The notes under the pieces were generated by a model. That model saw only the letters and a list, made by a program, of their open reading frames with translations, was not told the DNA's origin and did no database searches. Of a stretch of DNA of 64,000 bases, positions 24,114-32,390 are shown piece after piece. The DNA is taken from NCBI RefSeq assembly GCF_045291545.1, contig NZ_CP149514.1:620001-684000 (forward strand), written 5' to 3'. Origin of the DNA: Gallaecimonas sp045291545 (GTDB lineage: Bacteria > Pseudomonadota > Gammaproteobacteria > Enterobacterales > Gallaecimonadaceae). The position numbers and the translations under genes were made by a program. How positions within the stretch are numbered: the stretch's first letter is position 1; every line of letters starts with the position of its first letter.

Positions 24114-26735
24114 ATGAGCATGACCAGCGCTGAAATACGTGACGCTTTTCTGAATTTTTTCAAAGACAAAGGCCATCAAATTGTGCCGTCCAGCTCTTTG
24201 ATCCCCAGTAATGATCCAACACTGCTGTTTACCAATGCCGGTATGGTGCAGTTCAAGGATGTCTTTTTGGGGGCAGACAAGCGTGCCTACACCCGGGCAA
24301 CCAGTGCGCAGCGTTGTGTTCGAGCCGGTGGCAAGCACAATGACTTGGAAAACGTTGGTTATACCGCACGTCACCACACCTTCTTTGAAATGCTGGGTAA
24401 CTTCAGCTTTGGTGATTACTTTAAAGAAGGCGCTATTGAATATGCTTGGGAGTTCCTGACCAAAGTCGCCAAACTGCCCAAGGACAAACTGCTGGTAACC
24501 ATCTACGAGACTGACGGCGAAGCCTACGATATCTGGGCTAAGCAGATTGGTGTACCGGCTGATCGTATTATCCGTATCGGCGATAACAAAGGCGCGCCCT
24601 ATGCGTCTGATAACTTCTGGTCCATGGGCGATACCGGACCCTGCGGCCCCTGCACCGAGATTTTTTACGACCATGGCGAGCATATCTGGGGTGGCCCACC
24701 GGGATCGCCAGAAGAAGACGGTGACCGGTTCATCGAGATTTGGAACATCGTCTTTATGCAGTTCAACCGCCATGGTGACGGCAAAATGGAATCGCTGCCT
24801 AAGCCGTCAGTGGATACCGGCATGGGCCTGGAGCGCATTAGCGCGATTTTGCAGGGTGTGCACTCCAACTATGAAATTGACACTTTCCAGCATTTGATCA
24901 AAGCGGCAGCAGAGATCATCGGCACCACCGATTTGGAAAATAAATCCCTGCGGGTGGTAGCCGACCACATTCGCAGCTGCGCCTTTTTGATTGTTGATGG
25001 CGTCATGCCTTCCAATGAAGGCCGTGGCTATGTGCTGCGCCGCATTGTGCGCCGTGCTGTGCGTCACGGTGCACAACTGGGAGCCAGTGAACCGTTCTTC
25101 TACAAATTGGTGGCAAGCCTGGTCGCTGAGATGGGCGATGCCTACCCGGAGCTGGCCAGCAAACAAGCCATCATTGAAAAAGCGCTGTTGCTTGAAGAAG
25201 AACAGTTTCGCAAGACGCTGGAGCGGGGCCTAAAACTGCTTGATGAAGAGCTGACTCGCCTTGACGGTGACGAGATCCCCGGCGAAGTGGTGTTCAAGCT
25301 GTATGACACTTATGGCTTCCCGGTTGACCTGACCAATGATGTGGCCCGTGAGCGGCAGCTGCGCATTGACGAAGCCGGTTTTGAGCAGGCCATGGCAGCG
25401 CAGCGTCAGCGCGCTAAGCAGGCTTCTAACTTCGGGGCTGATTACAATCAGCGCCTGGATTTGGATAGCAGCACTGTCTTTTCCGGTTACGACGGTGTGC
25501 GGGATGCATCACCGGTGGTGATGTTGCTAAAAGACGGTGAGTCGGTTGCCAGCCTCAATGAAGGTGAGCAGGGCTTACTGCTGGTAGAACGCACGCCCTT
25601 TTACGGTGAATCCGGCGGCCAGGTAGGTGATACCGGCGAATTCAGCCATGACAATGCGCGCCTACAGGTAACCAACACCACCAAAAATGGCGATGCGGTA
25701 GTGCATCATGTCTCGGTGCTGACCGGCAGTGTCAAAGTAGGTGACACCTTGCGCGCCGAGGTGGACAAACAACGTCGTGATGCGATCCGCCTCAACCACA
25801 GCGCTACGCATTTGATCCATGCCGCTTTGCGCAAAGTGCTGGGTGAGCATGTGACCCAGAAAGGGTCACTGGTTGATGCCGAGCGACTCCGTTTTGACTT
25901 TTCCCATTTTGAAGGTACCAAGGCGGATGAACTTGCCCATGTCGAGCAGCTGGTCAACCATGAGATCCGTGCCAACCATGCGGTAACAACACGCCTGATG
26001 CAGATTGATGAAGCCAAGGAAGCCGGCGCCATGGCACTGTTCGGCGAGAAGTATGACGATCAGGTGCGGGTTGTACAGATGGGCGATTTTTCCACCGAAT
26101 TGTGTGGCGGTACTCATGTCAGCCGTACCGGTGATATTGGCCTGTTTAAGATTGTTTCTGAAAGTGGCATTGCTTCCGGGGTGCGGCGTATTGAAGCGGT
26201 AACCGGTGAAGCTGCCATGCGTTGGCTGGTGGAGCGTGAAACGCTGCTAAATGGCCTGGCGCAGACTCTGAAAACCGATGTGGCGGGCCTGGCTGACCGT
26301 TTCAGCCAACAGCTTGAGCGCACCCGGGAATTGGAAAAGTCACTGGAGCAGGCTAACGCCAAACTGGCGGCTCAGGCCGGTAATGCCTTGGCGGACCAAG
26401 CCGAAGATCTCAATGGCATCAAACTGCTGGTTGCCGAGTTACCGGGGGCCAATCCGAAAACGCTGCGTGAACTGGTGGATAACCTTAAAACCAAACTGGG
26501 TGACGCCGTTGTGGTACTGGCGGTACCGGCTGAAGGTAAAGTCAGCTTGATTGCCGGGGTTTCCAAAGCCCTGACTGGCAACATCAAAGCCGGTGAGCTG
26601 GTCGGTATGGTGGCGCAGCAGGTCGGTGGCAAAGGTGGTGGCCGGCCAGATATGGCCCAGGCCGGCGGCACTGACGTGGCAGCAGTGCCTGATGCGCTGG
26701 CGTCGGTGAAGGAGTGGGTGCGCGCGCGCCTCTAA
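24114..26735 (+). CDS. alaS: Alanyl-tRNA synthetase
   Basis: The 873-residue class II synthetase charges tRNA-Ala and edits Ser/Gly mischarging. The aminoacylation core begins TSAEIRDAFLNFF, with SSLIPSNDPTLLFTNAGMVQFKD (in two parts) as motif 1 and motif 2 regions and MGLERISAILQG as motif 3. The editing domain has the zinc-type residues in NHSATHLIHAAL and the CGGTHV motif. The C-Ala domain follows with GGKGGGRPDMAQAGG. Length is close to E. coli (876). It is followed after one base by lysC. Confidence 0.97.
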   Translation: MSMTSAEIRDAFLNFFKDKGHQIVPSSSLIPSNDPTLLFTNAGMVQFKDVFLGADKRAYTRATSAQRCVRAGGKHNDLENVGYTARHHTFFEMLGNFSFGDYFKEGAIEYAWEFLTKVAKLPKDKLLVTIYETDGEAYDIWAKQIGVPADRIIRIGDNKGAPYASDNFWSMGDTGPCGPCTEIFYDHGEHIWGGPPGSPEEDGDRFIEIWNIVFMQFNRHGDGKMESLPKPSVDTGMGLERISAILQGVHSNYEIDTFQHLIKAAAEIIGTTDLENKSLRVVADHIRSCAFLIVDGVMPSNEGRGYVLRRIVRRAVRHGAQLGASEPFFYKLVASLVAEMGDAYPELASKQAIIEKALLLEEEQFRKTLERGLKLLDEELTRLDGDEIPGEVVFKLYDTYGFPVDLTNDVARERQLRIDEAGFEQAMAAQRQRAKQASNFGADYNQRLDLDSSTVFSGYDGVRDASPVVMLLKDGESVASLNEGEQGLLLVERTPFYGESGGQVGDTGEFSHDNARLQVTNTTKNGDAVVHHVSVLTGSVKVGDTLRAEVDKQRRDAIRLNHSATHLIHAALRKVLGEHVTQKGSLVDAERLRFDFSHFEGTKADELAHVEQLVNHEIRANHAVTTRLMQIDEAKEAGAMALFGEKYDDQVRVVQMGDFSTELCGGTHVSRTGDIGLFKIVSESGIASGVRRIEAVTGEAAMRWLVERETLLNGLAQTLKTDVAGLADRFSQQLERTRELEKSLEQANAKLAAQAGNALADQAEDLNGIKLLVAELPGANPKTLRELVDNLKTKLGDAVVVLAVPAEGKVSLIAGVSKALTGNIKAGELVGMVAQQVGGKGGGRPDMAQAGGTDVAAVPDALASVKEWVRARL

Positions 26736-26736
26736 A

Positions 26737-27936
26737 ATGGCCCTGATTGTTCAAAAGTACGGCGGCACCTCGGTTGGCTCGCTGGAACGCATTGCGGCGG
26801 TGGCGGACCGTGTTGTCGCCACCCGCCGCCAGGGGCATGACGTGGTGGTGGTGGTGTCAGCCATGGCGGGCGAAACCAACCGCCTGATCGCGCTGGCCCA
26901 CGCAGTTTCGCCACGCCCGGACCCGCGTGAGCTGGATGTGTTGTTGGCGACCGGTGAGCAAACCACCATTGCCTTGCTGGCCATGGCGCTCAAGGCCCGT
27001 GGCCAGCCAGCCCTGTCGTTAACTGGCGATCAGGTGCGTATCGATACCGATCACCGCCACGGTAAAGCCCGTATCAGCCACATCGACAACGCCATTATTG
27101 ATCAGGCCTTGGCCCGTGGTCAGGTGGTGGTGGTGGCCGGCTTCCAGGGGCGCGGTCCTGATAATGCCATCACGACGCTAGGGCGTGGCGGCTCTGATAC
27201 CACAGCTGTTGCGCTGGCGGCCGCCCTGAAAGCGGCAGAATGCCAGATATTTACCGACGTGGACGGCATTTACACCACCGACCCGCGCATTGACAGCCGG
27301 GCCAGAAAGCTCGACAGCATCGACTTTCACGCCATGCTGGCTTTGTCAGCACAAGGCGCCAAAGTGCTGCAGGTGCGTTCAGTGGAAGTGGCCGGGCAAT
27401 ATCAGGTGCCATTACGGGTCTTATCCAGCTTTGGTGATGGCCAAGGGACACTGGTGACCTACGCACCCACGCAGGATGCGATGGAAGTCTCCGGCGTAGC
27501 CTGCTGTGGCCAATCGGCCTTGATCCAGATCCACGATGCCCGCCTGCAGGCCAGCCAGCTGTTATTGCCACTCGAAGATGCCGGTATTGACGTGGATGTA
27601 CTGGAAGATAGCCAGGATTGCAGTGGCACTTTGTGCTTTACCGTACCGCAAGCGGATTTACATCAGGTGCAGGACATCATTACCGCCGCCTTGAAGGGCC
27701 TGACCCAGGCGCAGCTGCAAGTGGACGAGTCCATTGCCAAAGTATCAGTGGTGGGCTGCCACCTTGATAGTAATCAGCAACTGACGGCAGAGGTCACCGC
27801 GTTACTTAGCGCGGCCGGTATTGGCATTGGTTTGATGCGTCATGCCCCCCAGCGTTTGTCTTTGCTGGTTGCCCGTCAGGACATGGAAAAAAGCGTACGC
27901 CTACTGCATGGTGCGTTAGTGCCAACTGCGGCTTAA
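26737..27936 (+). CDS. lysC: Aspartate kinase, monofunctional
   Basis: The 399-residue enzyme phosphorylates aspartate, opening the pathway to lysine, threonine, methionine and diaminopimelate. The kinase domain starts ALIVQKYGGTSVGSLERI and contains VAGFQGRGPDNAITTLGRGG and FTDVDGIYTTDPRI. Two C-terminal ACT domains (about 260-395) give allosteric control, including AKVSVVGCHLD. It is the Pseudomonas/Vibrio type rather than the fused enteric forms. The ATG lies one base after the alaS stop, so it is co-transcribed; there is no leader for a lysine riboswitch. The alaS-lysC-csrA order is common outside enterics. Confidence 0.93.
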   Translation: MALIVQKYGGTSVGSLERIAAVADRVVATRRQGHDVVVVVSAMAGETNRLIALAHAVSPRPDPRELDVLLATGEQTTIALLAMALKARGQPALSLTGDQVRIDTDHRHGKARISHIDNAIIDQALARGQVVVVAGFQGRGPDNAITTLGRGGSDTTAVALAAALKAAECQIFTDVDGIYTTDPRIDSRARKLDSIDFHAMLALSAQGAKVLQVRSVEVAGQYQVPLRVLSSFGDGQGTLVTYAPTQDAMEVSGVACCGQSALIQIHDARLQASQLLLPLEDAGIDVDVLEDSQDCSGTLCFTVPQADLHQVQDIITAALKGLTQAQLQVDESIAKVSVVGCHLDSNQQLTAEVTALLSAAGIGIGLMRHAPQRLSLLVARQDMEKSVRLLHGALVPTAA

Positions 27937-27969
27937 GGTCGCAGTTATGATGAAATTCCGGTTATTTTC

Positions 27970-27997
27970 TTGAGCTGCAATCGCTTGCCTTTATAAT
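27970..27997 (+). promoter_or_regulatory. Probable csrA promoter
   Basis: TTGAGC (27970-27975) and TATAAT (27992-27997) with a 16-base spacer, about 50 bases before the csrA ATG. Confidence 0.7.
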
Positions 27998-28047
27998 TAG
28001 CGCTGAGAGCGAACCTAAAGAGCGGCTTTTTTGCAAGGAGCAAAGCG

Positions 28048-28242
28048 ATGCTGATTCTAACTCGCCGTGTAGGCGAAACCCTGATGATCGGTGACGAAGT
28101 TACCGTGACTGTACTGGGTGTTAAGGGCAACCAGGTGCGCATTGGTGTCAATGCTCCCAAGGAAGTCTCGGTACACCGTGAAGAGATCTATCAACGCATT
28201 CAGGCGGAGAAAGATCCGGACGACACACACGGCAACGTTTAA
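28048..28242 (+). CDS. csrA: Carbon storage regulator CsrA
   Basis: This 64-residue dimeric RNA-binding protein recognises GGA motifs in hairpin loops, usually near ribosome sites, and alters translation or stability of target mRNAs. It begins [20 protein letters not shown], and carries the [18 protein letters not shown] segment with the RNA-contacting Arg44. AAGGAG (28035-28040) lies seven bases before the ATG and itself contains a GGA, as expected for autoregulation. Upstream of it in regulation, BarA is encoded at the left of this window. A terminator and a tRNA cluster follow. Confidence 0.97.
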
Positions 28243-28262
28243 ATCCGTATGTCGATTCCTGC

Positions 28263-28295
28263 AAACGGCAACCGCTACCCCGGTTGCCGTTTTTC
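28263..28295 (+). terminator. Intrinsic terminator of csrA
   Basis: Perfect stem AACGGCAACC / GGTTGCCGTT with an 8-base loop and a T-rich tail. Confidence 0.88.
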
Positions 28296-28348
28296 TATTC
28301 AGGCTGTTTAAAGGCTGTGCAACCAGACGCCAGTACAGGAAAAAGTGT

Positions 28349-28376
28349 TTGACTTGCATGGCTGGTACGGTAATAT
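28349..28376 (+). promoter_or_regulatory. Probable promoter of the tRNA cluster
   Basis: TTGACT (28349-28354) and TAATAT (28371-28376) with a 16-base spacer, followed by a GC-rich stretch before the tRNA-Ser. A GC-rich discriminator is typical of stable-RNA promoters repressed by ppGpp. Confidence 0.7.
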
Positions 28377-28389
28377 TCGCAGCCGTCGA

Positions 28390-28480
28390 GGTGAGGTGGC
28401 CGAGAGGCTGAAGGCGCTCCCCTGCTAAGGGAGTATGGGTCAAAAGCCCATCGAGGGTTCGAATCCCTCCCTCACCGCCA
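28390..28480 (+). tRNA. tRNA-Ser(GCU)
   Basis: A 91-base class II tRNA with encoded CCA. The acceptor GGTGAGG pairs with CCTCACC, the anticodon loop reads CTGCTAA (anticodon GCU), there is a long variable arm, and the T arm is GAGGGTTCGAATCCCTC. It heads the cluster, as serV does after csrA in E. coli. Confidence 0.97.
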
Positions 28481-28496
28481 TCGACACTTTCAGGTT

Positions 28497-28573
28497 GCGG
28501 CCGTAGCTCAACTGGATAGAGTACCTGGCTACGAACCAGGCGGTTGGAGGTTCGAGTCCTCCCGGCCGCGCCA
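28497..28573 (+). tRNA. tRNA-Arg(ACG), copy 1
   Basis: A 77-base tRNA with encoded CCA; acceptor GCGGCCG / CGGCCGC, anticodon ACG in CTACGAA, T arm GGAGGTTCGAGTCCTCC. The A at the wobble position is the type deaminated to inosine by TadA. A terminator-like hairpin follows 19 bases later. Confidence 0.97.
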
Positions 28574-28592
28574 CTTGAAAGTTTCGATTTTG

Positions 28593-28619
28593 ACGCTTAC
28601 CTGCGGGTAAGCGTTTTTT
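28593..28619 (+). terminator. Terminator-like hairpin inside the tRNA cluster
   Basis: Stem ACGCTTACC / GGTAAGCGT with a TGCG loop and a run of six T, ending 11 bases before the second tRNA-Arg. It has every feature of an intrinsic terminator although two further tRNA genes follow. Confidence 0.75.
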
Positions 28620-28630
28620 GTCTGAAGACT

Positions 28631-28707
28631 GCGACCGTAGCTCAACTGGATAGAGTACCTGGCTACGAACCAGGCGGTTGGAGGTTCGAGTCCTCCCGGT
28701 CGCGCCA
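28631..28707 (+). tRNA. tRNA-Arg(ACG), copy 2
   Basis: Same 77-base sequence as copy 1 except that the fourth acceptor pair is A-T instead of G-C (GCGACCG / CGGTCGC), a compensated change. Anticodon ACG and CCA are intact. Confidence 0.97.
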
Positions 28708-28727
28708 TTCAGACAACCCGACGTTAG

Positions 28728-28804
28728 GCGGCCGTAGCTCAACTGGATAGAGTACCTGGCTACGAACCAGGCGGTTGGAGGTTCGAGTCCTCCCGGCCGC
28801 GCCA
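28728..28804 (+). tRNA. tRNA-Arg(ACG), copy 3
   Basis: Identical to copy 1, with CCA encoded, 20 bases after copy 2 and eight bases before the final terminator stem. Confidence 0.97.
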
Positions 28805-28812
28805 TCTTCAAG

Positions 28813-28843
28813 AAAAACCCCGCTCCTAGAGCGGGGTTTTTTA
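28813..28843. terminator. Bidirectional terminator at the end of the tRNA cluster
   Basis: Stem ACCCCGCTC / GAGCGGGGT with a three-base loop, A-rich on the left and T-rich on the right, so it also serves the minus-strand gene that ends at 28847. Confidence 0.88.
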
Positions 28844-28846
28844 TTT

Positions 28847-29029
28847 TCAGCCTTGTAGCTGATATTGGGTAAGCCAGAGCATCAAACTGATAAAACCAAT
28901 CAGCACGGCGCTCAGGCCGATGATCCAGTAATAACCCTTTTTCGCTTTGGCAAAAGGCATCTTGAGCTGCTGGCTTATCAGTAGCCAGGCAATGCACAGT
29001 ATCAGTGGTATCAGAAACAAGCGGCTCAT
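28847..29029 (-). CDS. Small two-helix membrane protein of unknown function
   Basis: A 60-residue reading frame with two hydrophobic helices (about 4-19 and 34-53) separated by a short basic loop (KMPFAKAKKGYY). It has an AAAGGG ribosome site a few bases before its ATG, it ends exactly at a bidirectional terminator, and it lies 33 bases after the stop of the transporter gene on the same strand. These points support a real gene. I do not recognise the family and assign no function; a role linked to the preceding symporter is only possible from position. Confidence 0.6.
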   Translation of the reverse strand: MSRLFLIPLILCIAWLLISQQLKMPFAKAKKGYYWIIGLSAVLIGFISLMLWLTQYQLQG

Positions 29030-29062
29030 TAGCCCTTTCCCTGTTCGAGCGTTTTTTCCAGC

Positions 29063-30301
29063 TTACTGCCCTTTACCCGGCCCGGCCAGCGCTTCACTGC
29101 TGGCCATATCGACCTGGCTTTCACTTTTCCCGACAACCAACGCTACCATCATGTCACCGGTGACATTGGTGGCAGTACGGATCATATCGAGGATGCGATC
29201 AATGGCAGCGATAAAAGCGATGCCTTCCAGTGGCAGGCCTGCGGCGTTGAGGGTCACCGTCAGCATTACCATGGCGGTACCGGGCACACCCGCGGTGCCA
29301 ACCGACGCCAGGGTGGCGGTCAAAGCGATGATCAGATAGTGGCTCCAATCCAATGAAATACCATAGATGTGGGCAATAAATATGGCGCTGATGGCCGGGT
29401 AGATACCGCCACAGCCATCCATGTTAATGGTGGCTCCCAGCGGCAACACAAAGCTGCTGTACTGGCGGGATACCTTGAGGTTTTCGGTGACCACCTTGGT
29501 CGATACCGGCAAGGTGCCGTAACTCGACGCGGTGGTAAAGGCGACCAGCTGTGCCGGAAATACCGCCTTGAAAAAGCGCAGCGGGCTGAACCCGGCCAGC
29601 TTTACCAAACCTCCATAGACCACCAGAATATGCAGCAGGCAGGCCAGATAAATCGCGAGTACGAACTTGCCCAGCGGTAATAGCGCACCCAGGCCGTAGG
29701 CACCCACAACCCAGGCCATCAAGCCGAATACCCCGATGGGTGTCAGGGCAATCACAAAGCGGGTGATCTGGAACATCACTTCACTGCCGGCAACGGCAAA
29801 GCGTTTTACCGGCTCAGCAGCCTCACCTACCACGTTAATGGCAACACCCACTAGGGCGGCAAAAACGATCAGTTGCAAAATATTGCCATCCGCCATCGCC
29901 TGAACCGGATTGGCCGGCAAAAAATGCAGTAGCACGGAACTGACCGGCGGGATCTCTTTGGGCGTGAAGCCCTGGGGCAACAGCTGGTGGCCAAAGTCCC
30001 AGTTAAACAAACTGCCAACCACCATGCCTAACACCGAGGCAATCAGGGCCGTGGTGAGGAACAAAGCCAGGGTTTTTAACCCCAGCCGTTTGAGGCGGGC
30101 ACCGTCGCTCATGGCCGTGACCGCACCGATGATGGCAAACAGCACCAATGGCACCACCAGCATTTTGATCAGCCGTATAAAGGCATCCCCAAGGGGCTTG
30201 AACATGACAGCCTGCTCGTGAAATACCAATCCGGCGATAATGCCCAGCACAAAACCTGCCAGTACCTTTTTCCATAAGGCCAACCGTGACCATAGCGCCA
30301 T
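29063..30301 (-). CDS. Dicarboxylate/amino acid:cation symporter (GltP/DAACS family)
   Basis: This 412-residue inner-membrane transporter of the glutamate/aspartate/C4-dicarboxylate family couples substrate uptake to Na+ or H+. The family features are the N-terminal helices (WKKVLAGFVLGIIAGL), the re-entrant loop motif FTTASSYGTLPVS where typical members have a serine-rich loop, the NMDGCGGIYPAISAIFIA signature of helix 7, and the second loop region GTAGVPGTAMVML with the substrate-binding DRILDMIRTATNVTGD segment. The frame is open upstream to 30634 across the divergent gshA start; I took the ATG at 30301, which gives the usual N-terminus. Substrate (glutamate, aspartate or succinate) cannot be told from sequence by eye. 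Confidence 0.9.
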   Translation of the reverse strand: MALWSRLALWKKVLAGFVLGIIAGLVFHEQAVMFKPLGDAFIRLIKMLVVPLVLFAIIGAVTAMSDGARLKRLGLKTLALFLTTALIASVLGMVVGSLFNWDFGHQLLPQGFTPKEIPPVSSVLLHFLPANPVQAMADGNILQLIVFAALVGVAINVVGEAAEPVKRFAVAGSEVMFQITRFVIALTPIGVFGLMAWVVGAYGLGALLPLGKFVLAIYLACLLHILVVYGGLVKLAGFSPLRFFKAVFPAQLVAFTTASSYGTLPVSTKVVTENLKVSRQYSSFVLPLGATINMDGCGGIYPAISAIFIAHIYGISLDWSHYLIIALTATLASVGTAGVPGTAMVMLTVTLNAAGLPLEGIAFIAAIDRILDMIRTATNVTGDMMVALVVGKSESQVDMASSEALAGPGKGQ

Positions 30302-30496
30302 TATCTGTACACTCGTTACGCAATGAGGACCCGATTTTATGTAAGCCGCCATAAGCCACAAAGTCGCAATCAGCATAAGCTTATAAAGGCCTGACGTGAT
30401 CTCCCTCACAAAGTTTTTGCATCCGAAGAAGCAAACCCCTACGCTAAGCGTCCTGGTGAGAAGGGGGACTGTGCCCCGACAAACGGAAGGTTTATT

Positions 30497-32035
30497 TTGC
30501 TCGATCAACTGCAACGCCGCCTCGATGCTCTGGCGGCCAATAACGCGCTGCCTTTGTTGTTTTCTCCGCAGCGTGGGGTTGAACGTGAAGCCCTGCGTAT
30601 TGATGCTGACGGCCATATGGCGATGACGCCACATCCCAAAGCCTTGGGAGCCAGCTTGACCAATGAGCTGATCACCGTTGATTTTGCCGAAAATCTGCTG
30701 GAGTTCATTACCCCGGTCGCTGCCTCAGCTGAAGCGCTGATGGCGACACTCTCCGATATTCATGTCTTTACTCTCAAGCACCTGGATGGCGAGTTGTTAT
30801 GGCCTTTGTCCATGCCTTGTTATGTGCAAAATGAAGCTGCGATCCCACTGGCGGACTTTGGCCACTCCAACATTGGCCAGATGAAGCATGTGTATCGTCA
30901 GGGCCTGAAAAACCGTTATGGGCCGATGATGCAGCTGATTGCCGGCGTGCATTACAACTTTTCCTTGCCGGAGGCTATTTGGTCGTCCTGGCCAGAAGGC
31001 GATGCCTCCAGCGCTTATATGGGCCTGGCCCGTAATTACCGCCGCCTGGCGTGGGTATTACCTTATTTGTTTGGTGCCTCGCCGGCACTGTGTGAGTCAT
31101 TCCTGGCTGGGCGCAAGCATCACCTGCCGTTTGCCAAACAGGGTAAGGGTACGCTGTACCTGCCTCATGCCACATCCTTGCGGCTATCGGATCTGGGCTA
31201 CACCAGTGCCGCGCAGGCTGGCCTGCGCATTGACCATAACAGCATTGACGGTTACATCCGTGATTTGCGCGATATTATCAGCCGCCCCAGCGAAGAGTTT
31301 GCGGCCATCGGCGTCAAGGTTGATGGTCAGTATCGCCAACTCAACAGCAATCTGCTGCAAATTGAAAATGAACTCTATGCTCCCATCCGGCCCAAGCGGG
31401 TAACCGAGCGTGGCGAAAAGCCATCGGATGCGTTGGCCCGTGGTGGCGTGCAGTACATTGAAGTACGGGCTCTGGACGTAGATCCGTTCAGCCCCCTTGG
31501 CATCAGTATCGATACCGCCCGTTTCCTGGATATATTCCTGCTCAGTTGCCTGCTATTGGACTCTCCGGTGCTGGATGACTGGCAATGGAGTGAAAATCTG
31601 GCCAACTTTAATGCCGTGGTGCTGCAAGGCCGTAAGCCGGGGCTGACCTTGAGCGAGCAGGGTGCTGACAAGCCTATGAGTGACTGGTTTGCCGAGCTGT
31701 TGCCGGTATGGCAGCAGCTGGCACAGCTGCTTGATGCGCAGCAAGGCGGTAACGGTTATCAGCAAAGCCTGAGTGTGCAGCAGGGGAAAATTACCGATCC
31801 GCAGCAAACCCCTTCTGCCCGTATGCTCAAGGCGATGGCCGGTAACGATAACGGCCTGCTTGGCCGGCAACTGGCGCAGCAACATCGTCAGCAGATCCTG
31901 GCCACGCCTTATCAACATTGGAATGAGGCGTTCTTTGTAGAGCAGGCTAGCGCATCACTGGCCGCACAACAGGCGATGGAAGCCGCTGACGAGCAGCCAT
32001 TCGATGGCTTTTTGGCCGATTACTTCAAGGCATAA
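30497..32035 (+). CDS. gshA: Glutamate-cysteine ligase, TTG start
   Basis: The 512-residue enzyme joins glutamate and cysteine with ATP, the first and rate-limiting step of glutathione synthesis. Family motifs include RGVEREALRIDADGHMAMTPHP (in two parts), TVDFAENLLEFITP, FGHSNIGQMKHVYRQGLKNRYG in pieces, AGVHYNFSLPEAIW and GVQYIEVRALDVDPFSPLGI. It starts with TTG, six bases after GGAAGG; E. coli gshA also starts with TTG. It is divergent from the symporter with about 195 bases between. No plus-strand T-tailed terminator follows: the hairpin after the stop has its U tract on the other strand. Confidence 0.95.
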   Translation: MLDQLQRRLDALAANNALPLLFSPQRGVEREALRIDADGHMAMTPHPKALGASLTNELITVDFAENLLEFITPVAASAEALMATLSDIHVFTLKHLDGELLWPLSMPCYVQNEAAIPLADFGHSNIGQMKHVYRQGLKNRYGPMMQLIAGVHYNFSLPEAIWSSWPEGDASSAYMGLARNYRRLAWVLPYLFGASPALCESFLAGRKHHLPFAKQGKGTLYLPHATSLRLSDLGYTSAAQAGLRIDHNSIDGYIRDLRDIISRPSEEFAAIGVKVDGQYRQLNSNLLQIENELYAPIRPKRVTERGEKPSDALARGGVQYIEVRALDVDPFSPLGISIDTARFLDIFLLSCLLLDSPVLDDWQWSENLANFNAVVLQGRKPGLTLSEQGADKPMSDWFAELLPVWQQLAQLLDAQQGGNGYQQSLSVQQGKITDPQQTPSARMLKAMAGNDNGLLGRQLAQQHRQQILATPYQHWNEAFFVEQASASLAAQQAMEAADEQPFDGFLADYFKA

Positions 32036-32059
32036 AAAAAGAGGCCCCTTGGGGGCCTC
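32034..32059 (-). terminator. Minus-strand intrinsic terminator of unit C
   Basis: Stem GAGGCCCC / GGGGCCTC with a three-base loop; on the minus strand it is followed by seven T that run into the gshA stop codon. On the plus strand no T run follows. Confidence 0.8.
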
Positions 32060-32150
32060 AATTGGGAATGACATGAAAAGCACACTTGCTTACACCTGAT
32101 ACGACCATGCCCTGAACACGCAGTTCCCCGCTATAAACAAAAAAATGGAT

Positions 32151-32177
32151 AAAAAAAAGGAGGCTTTTTAGCCTCCT
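32151..32177 (-). terminator. Minus-strand intrinsic terminator of unit B
   Basis: Stem AGGAGGC / GCCTCCT with a six-base loop; on the minus strand eight T follow. No annotated minus-strand gene lies upstream of it. Confidence 0.8.
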
Positions 32178-32390
32178 AACACAGGGATAAGACATGAAAA
32201 CTAGCTGCTTGCAATCAGTTGGAGTGACGGTGTCCTGAGAAGTTCCATCCGCTTTCGCAATAGCCGTTCAGGCTGGCAACCAAGGATGAAGTTTAATCTC
32301 ATGCTGTTTGCATAACTTCTGAGTGCCATCCCTTGTGAAAGTTCCGCCACTTTGGCACTTTTTATTGATTGACGATTTTCTGGTATCACC

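Larger units (their letters stand above)
32034..32347 (-). repeat. Three tandem, diverged ~65-base units with hairpins, in the gshA-lipoprotein gap
   Basis: The 355-base gap 32036-32390 holds no convincing gene. Read on the minus strand it contains three related units beginning at about 32347 (A), 32252 (B) and 32131 (C). Each opens with GCGG followed within a few bases by GAACT or AACT, then a CAGG or CAAGGG block, a TGCAA(A/G)CAG-like block, and a TTTTCATGTC or ACTTCATCC block. B and C are each followed by a strong hairpin with a T run; A is followed by a weaker AGCC / GGCT hairpin without T run. On the plus strand each unit contains ATGAA followed by a very short open frame. This could be a tandem small-RNA family or an unrecognised dispersed repeat. 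Confidence 0.55.

Noticed and set aside
26733..26740. Lysine riboswitch before lysC
   Set aside because: lysC begins one base after the alaS stop, leaving no leader.
28440..28997. A 185-residue minus-strand frame with repeats reading GGLEPPTAWFVARYSIQLSYG-like segments (given here in shortened form)
   Set aside because: It is the antisense of the tRNA-Ser and three tRNA-Arg genes; such frames are a well-known annotation artefact. The repeats are simply the tRNA copies.
32041..32347. Reading the tandem units as CsrB/RsmY-type CsrA-binding RNAs, given barA and csrA in the window
   Set aside because: I count about seven GGA triplets on the minus strand over ~360 bases, roughly what chance gives, and they are not clearly placed in hairpin loops.
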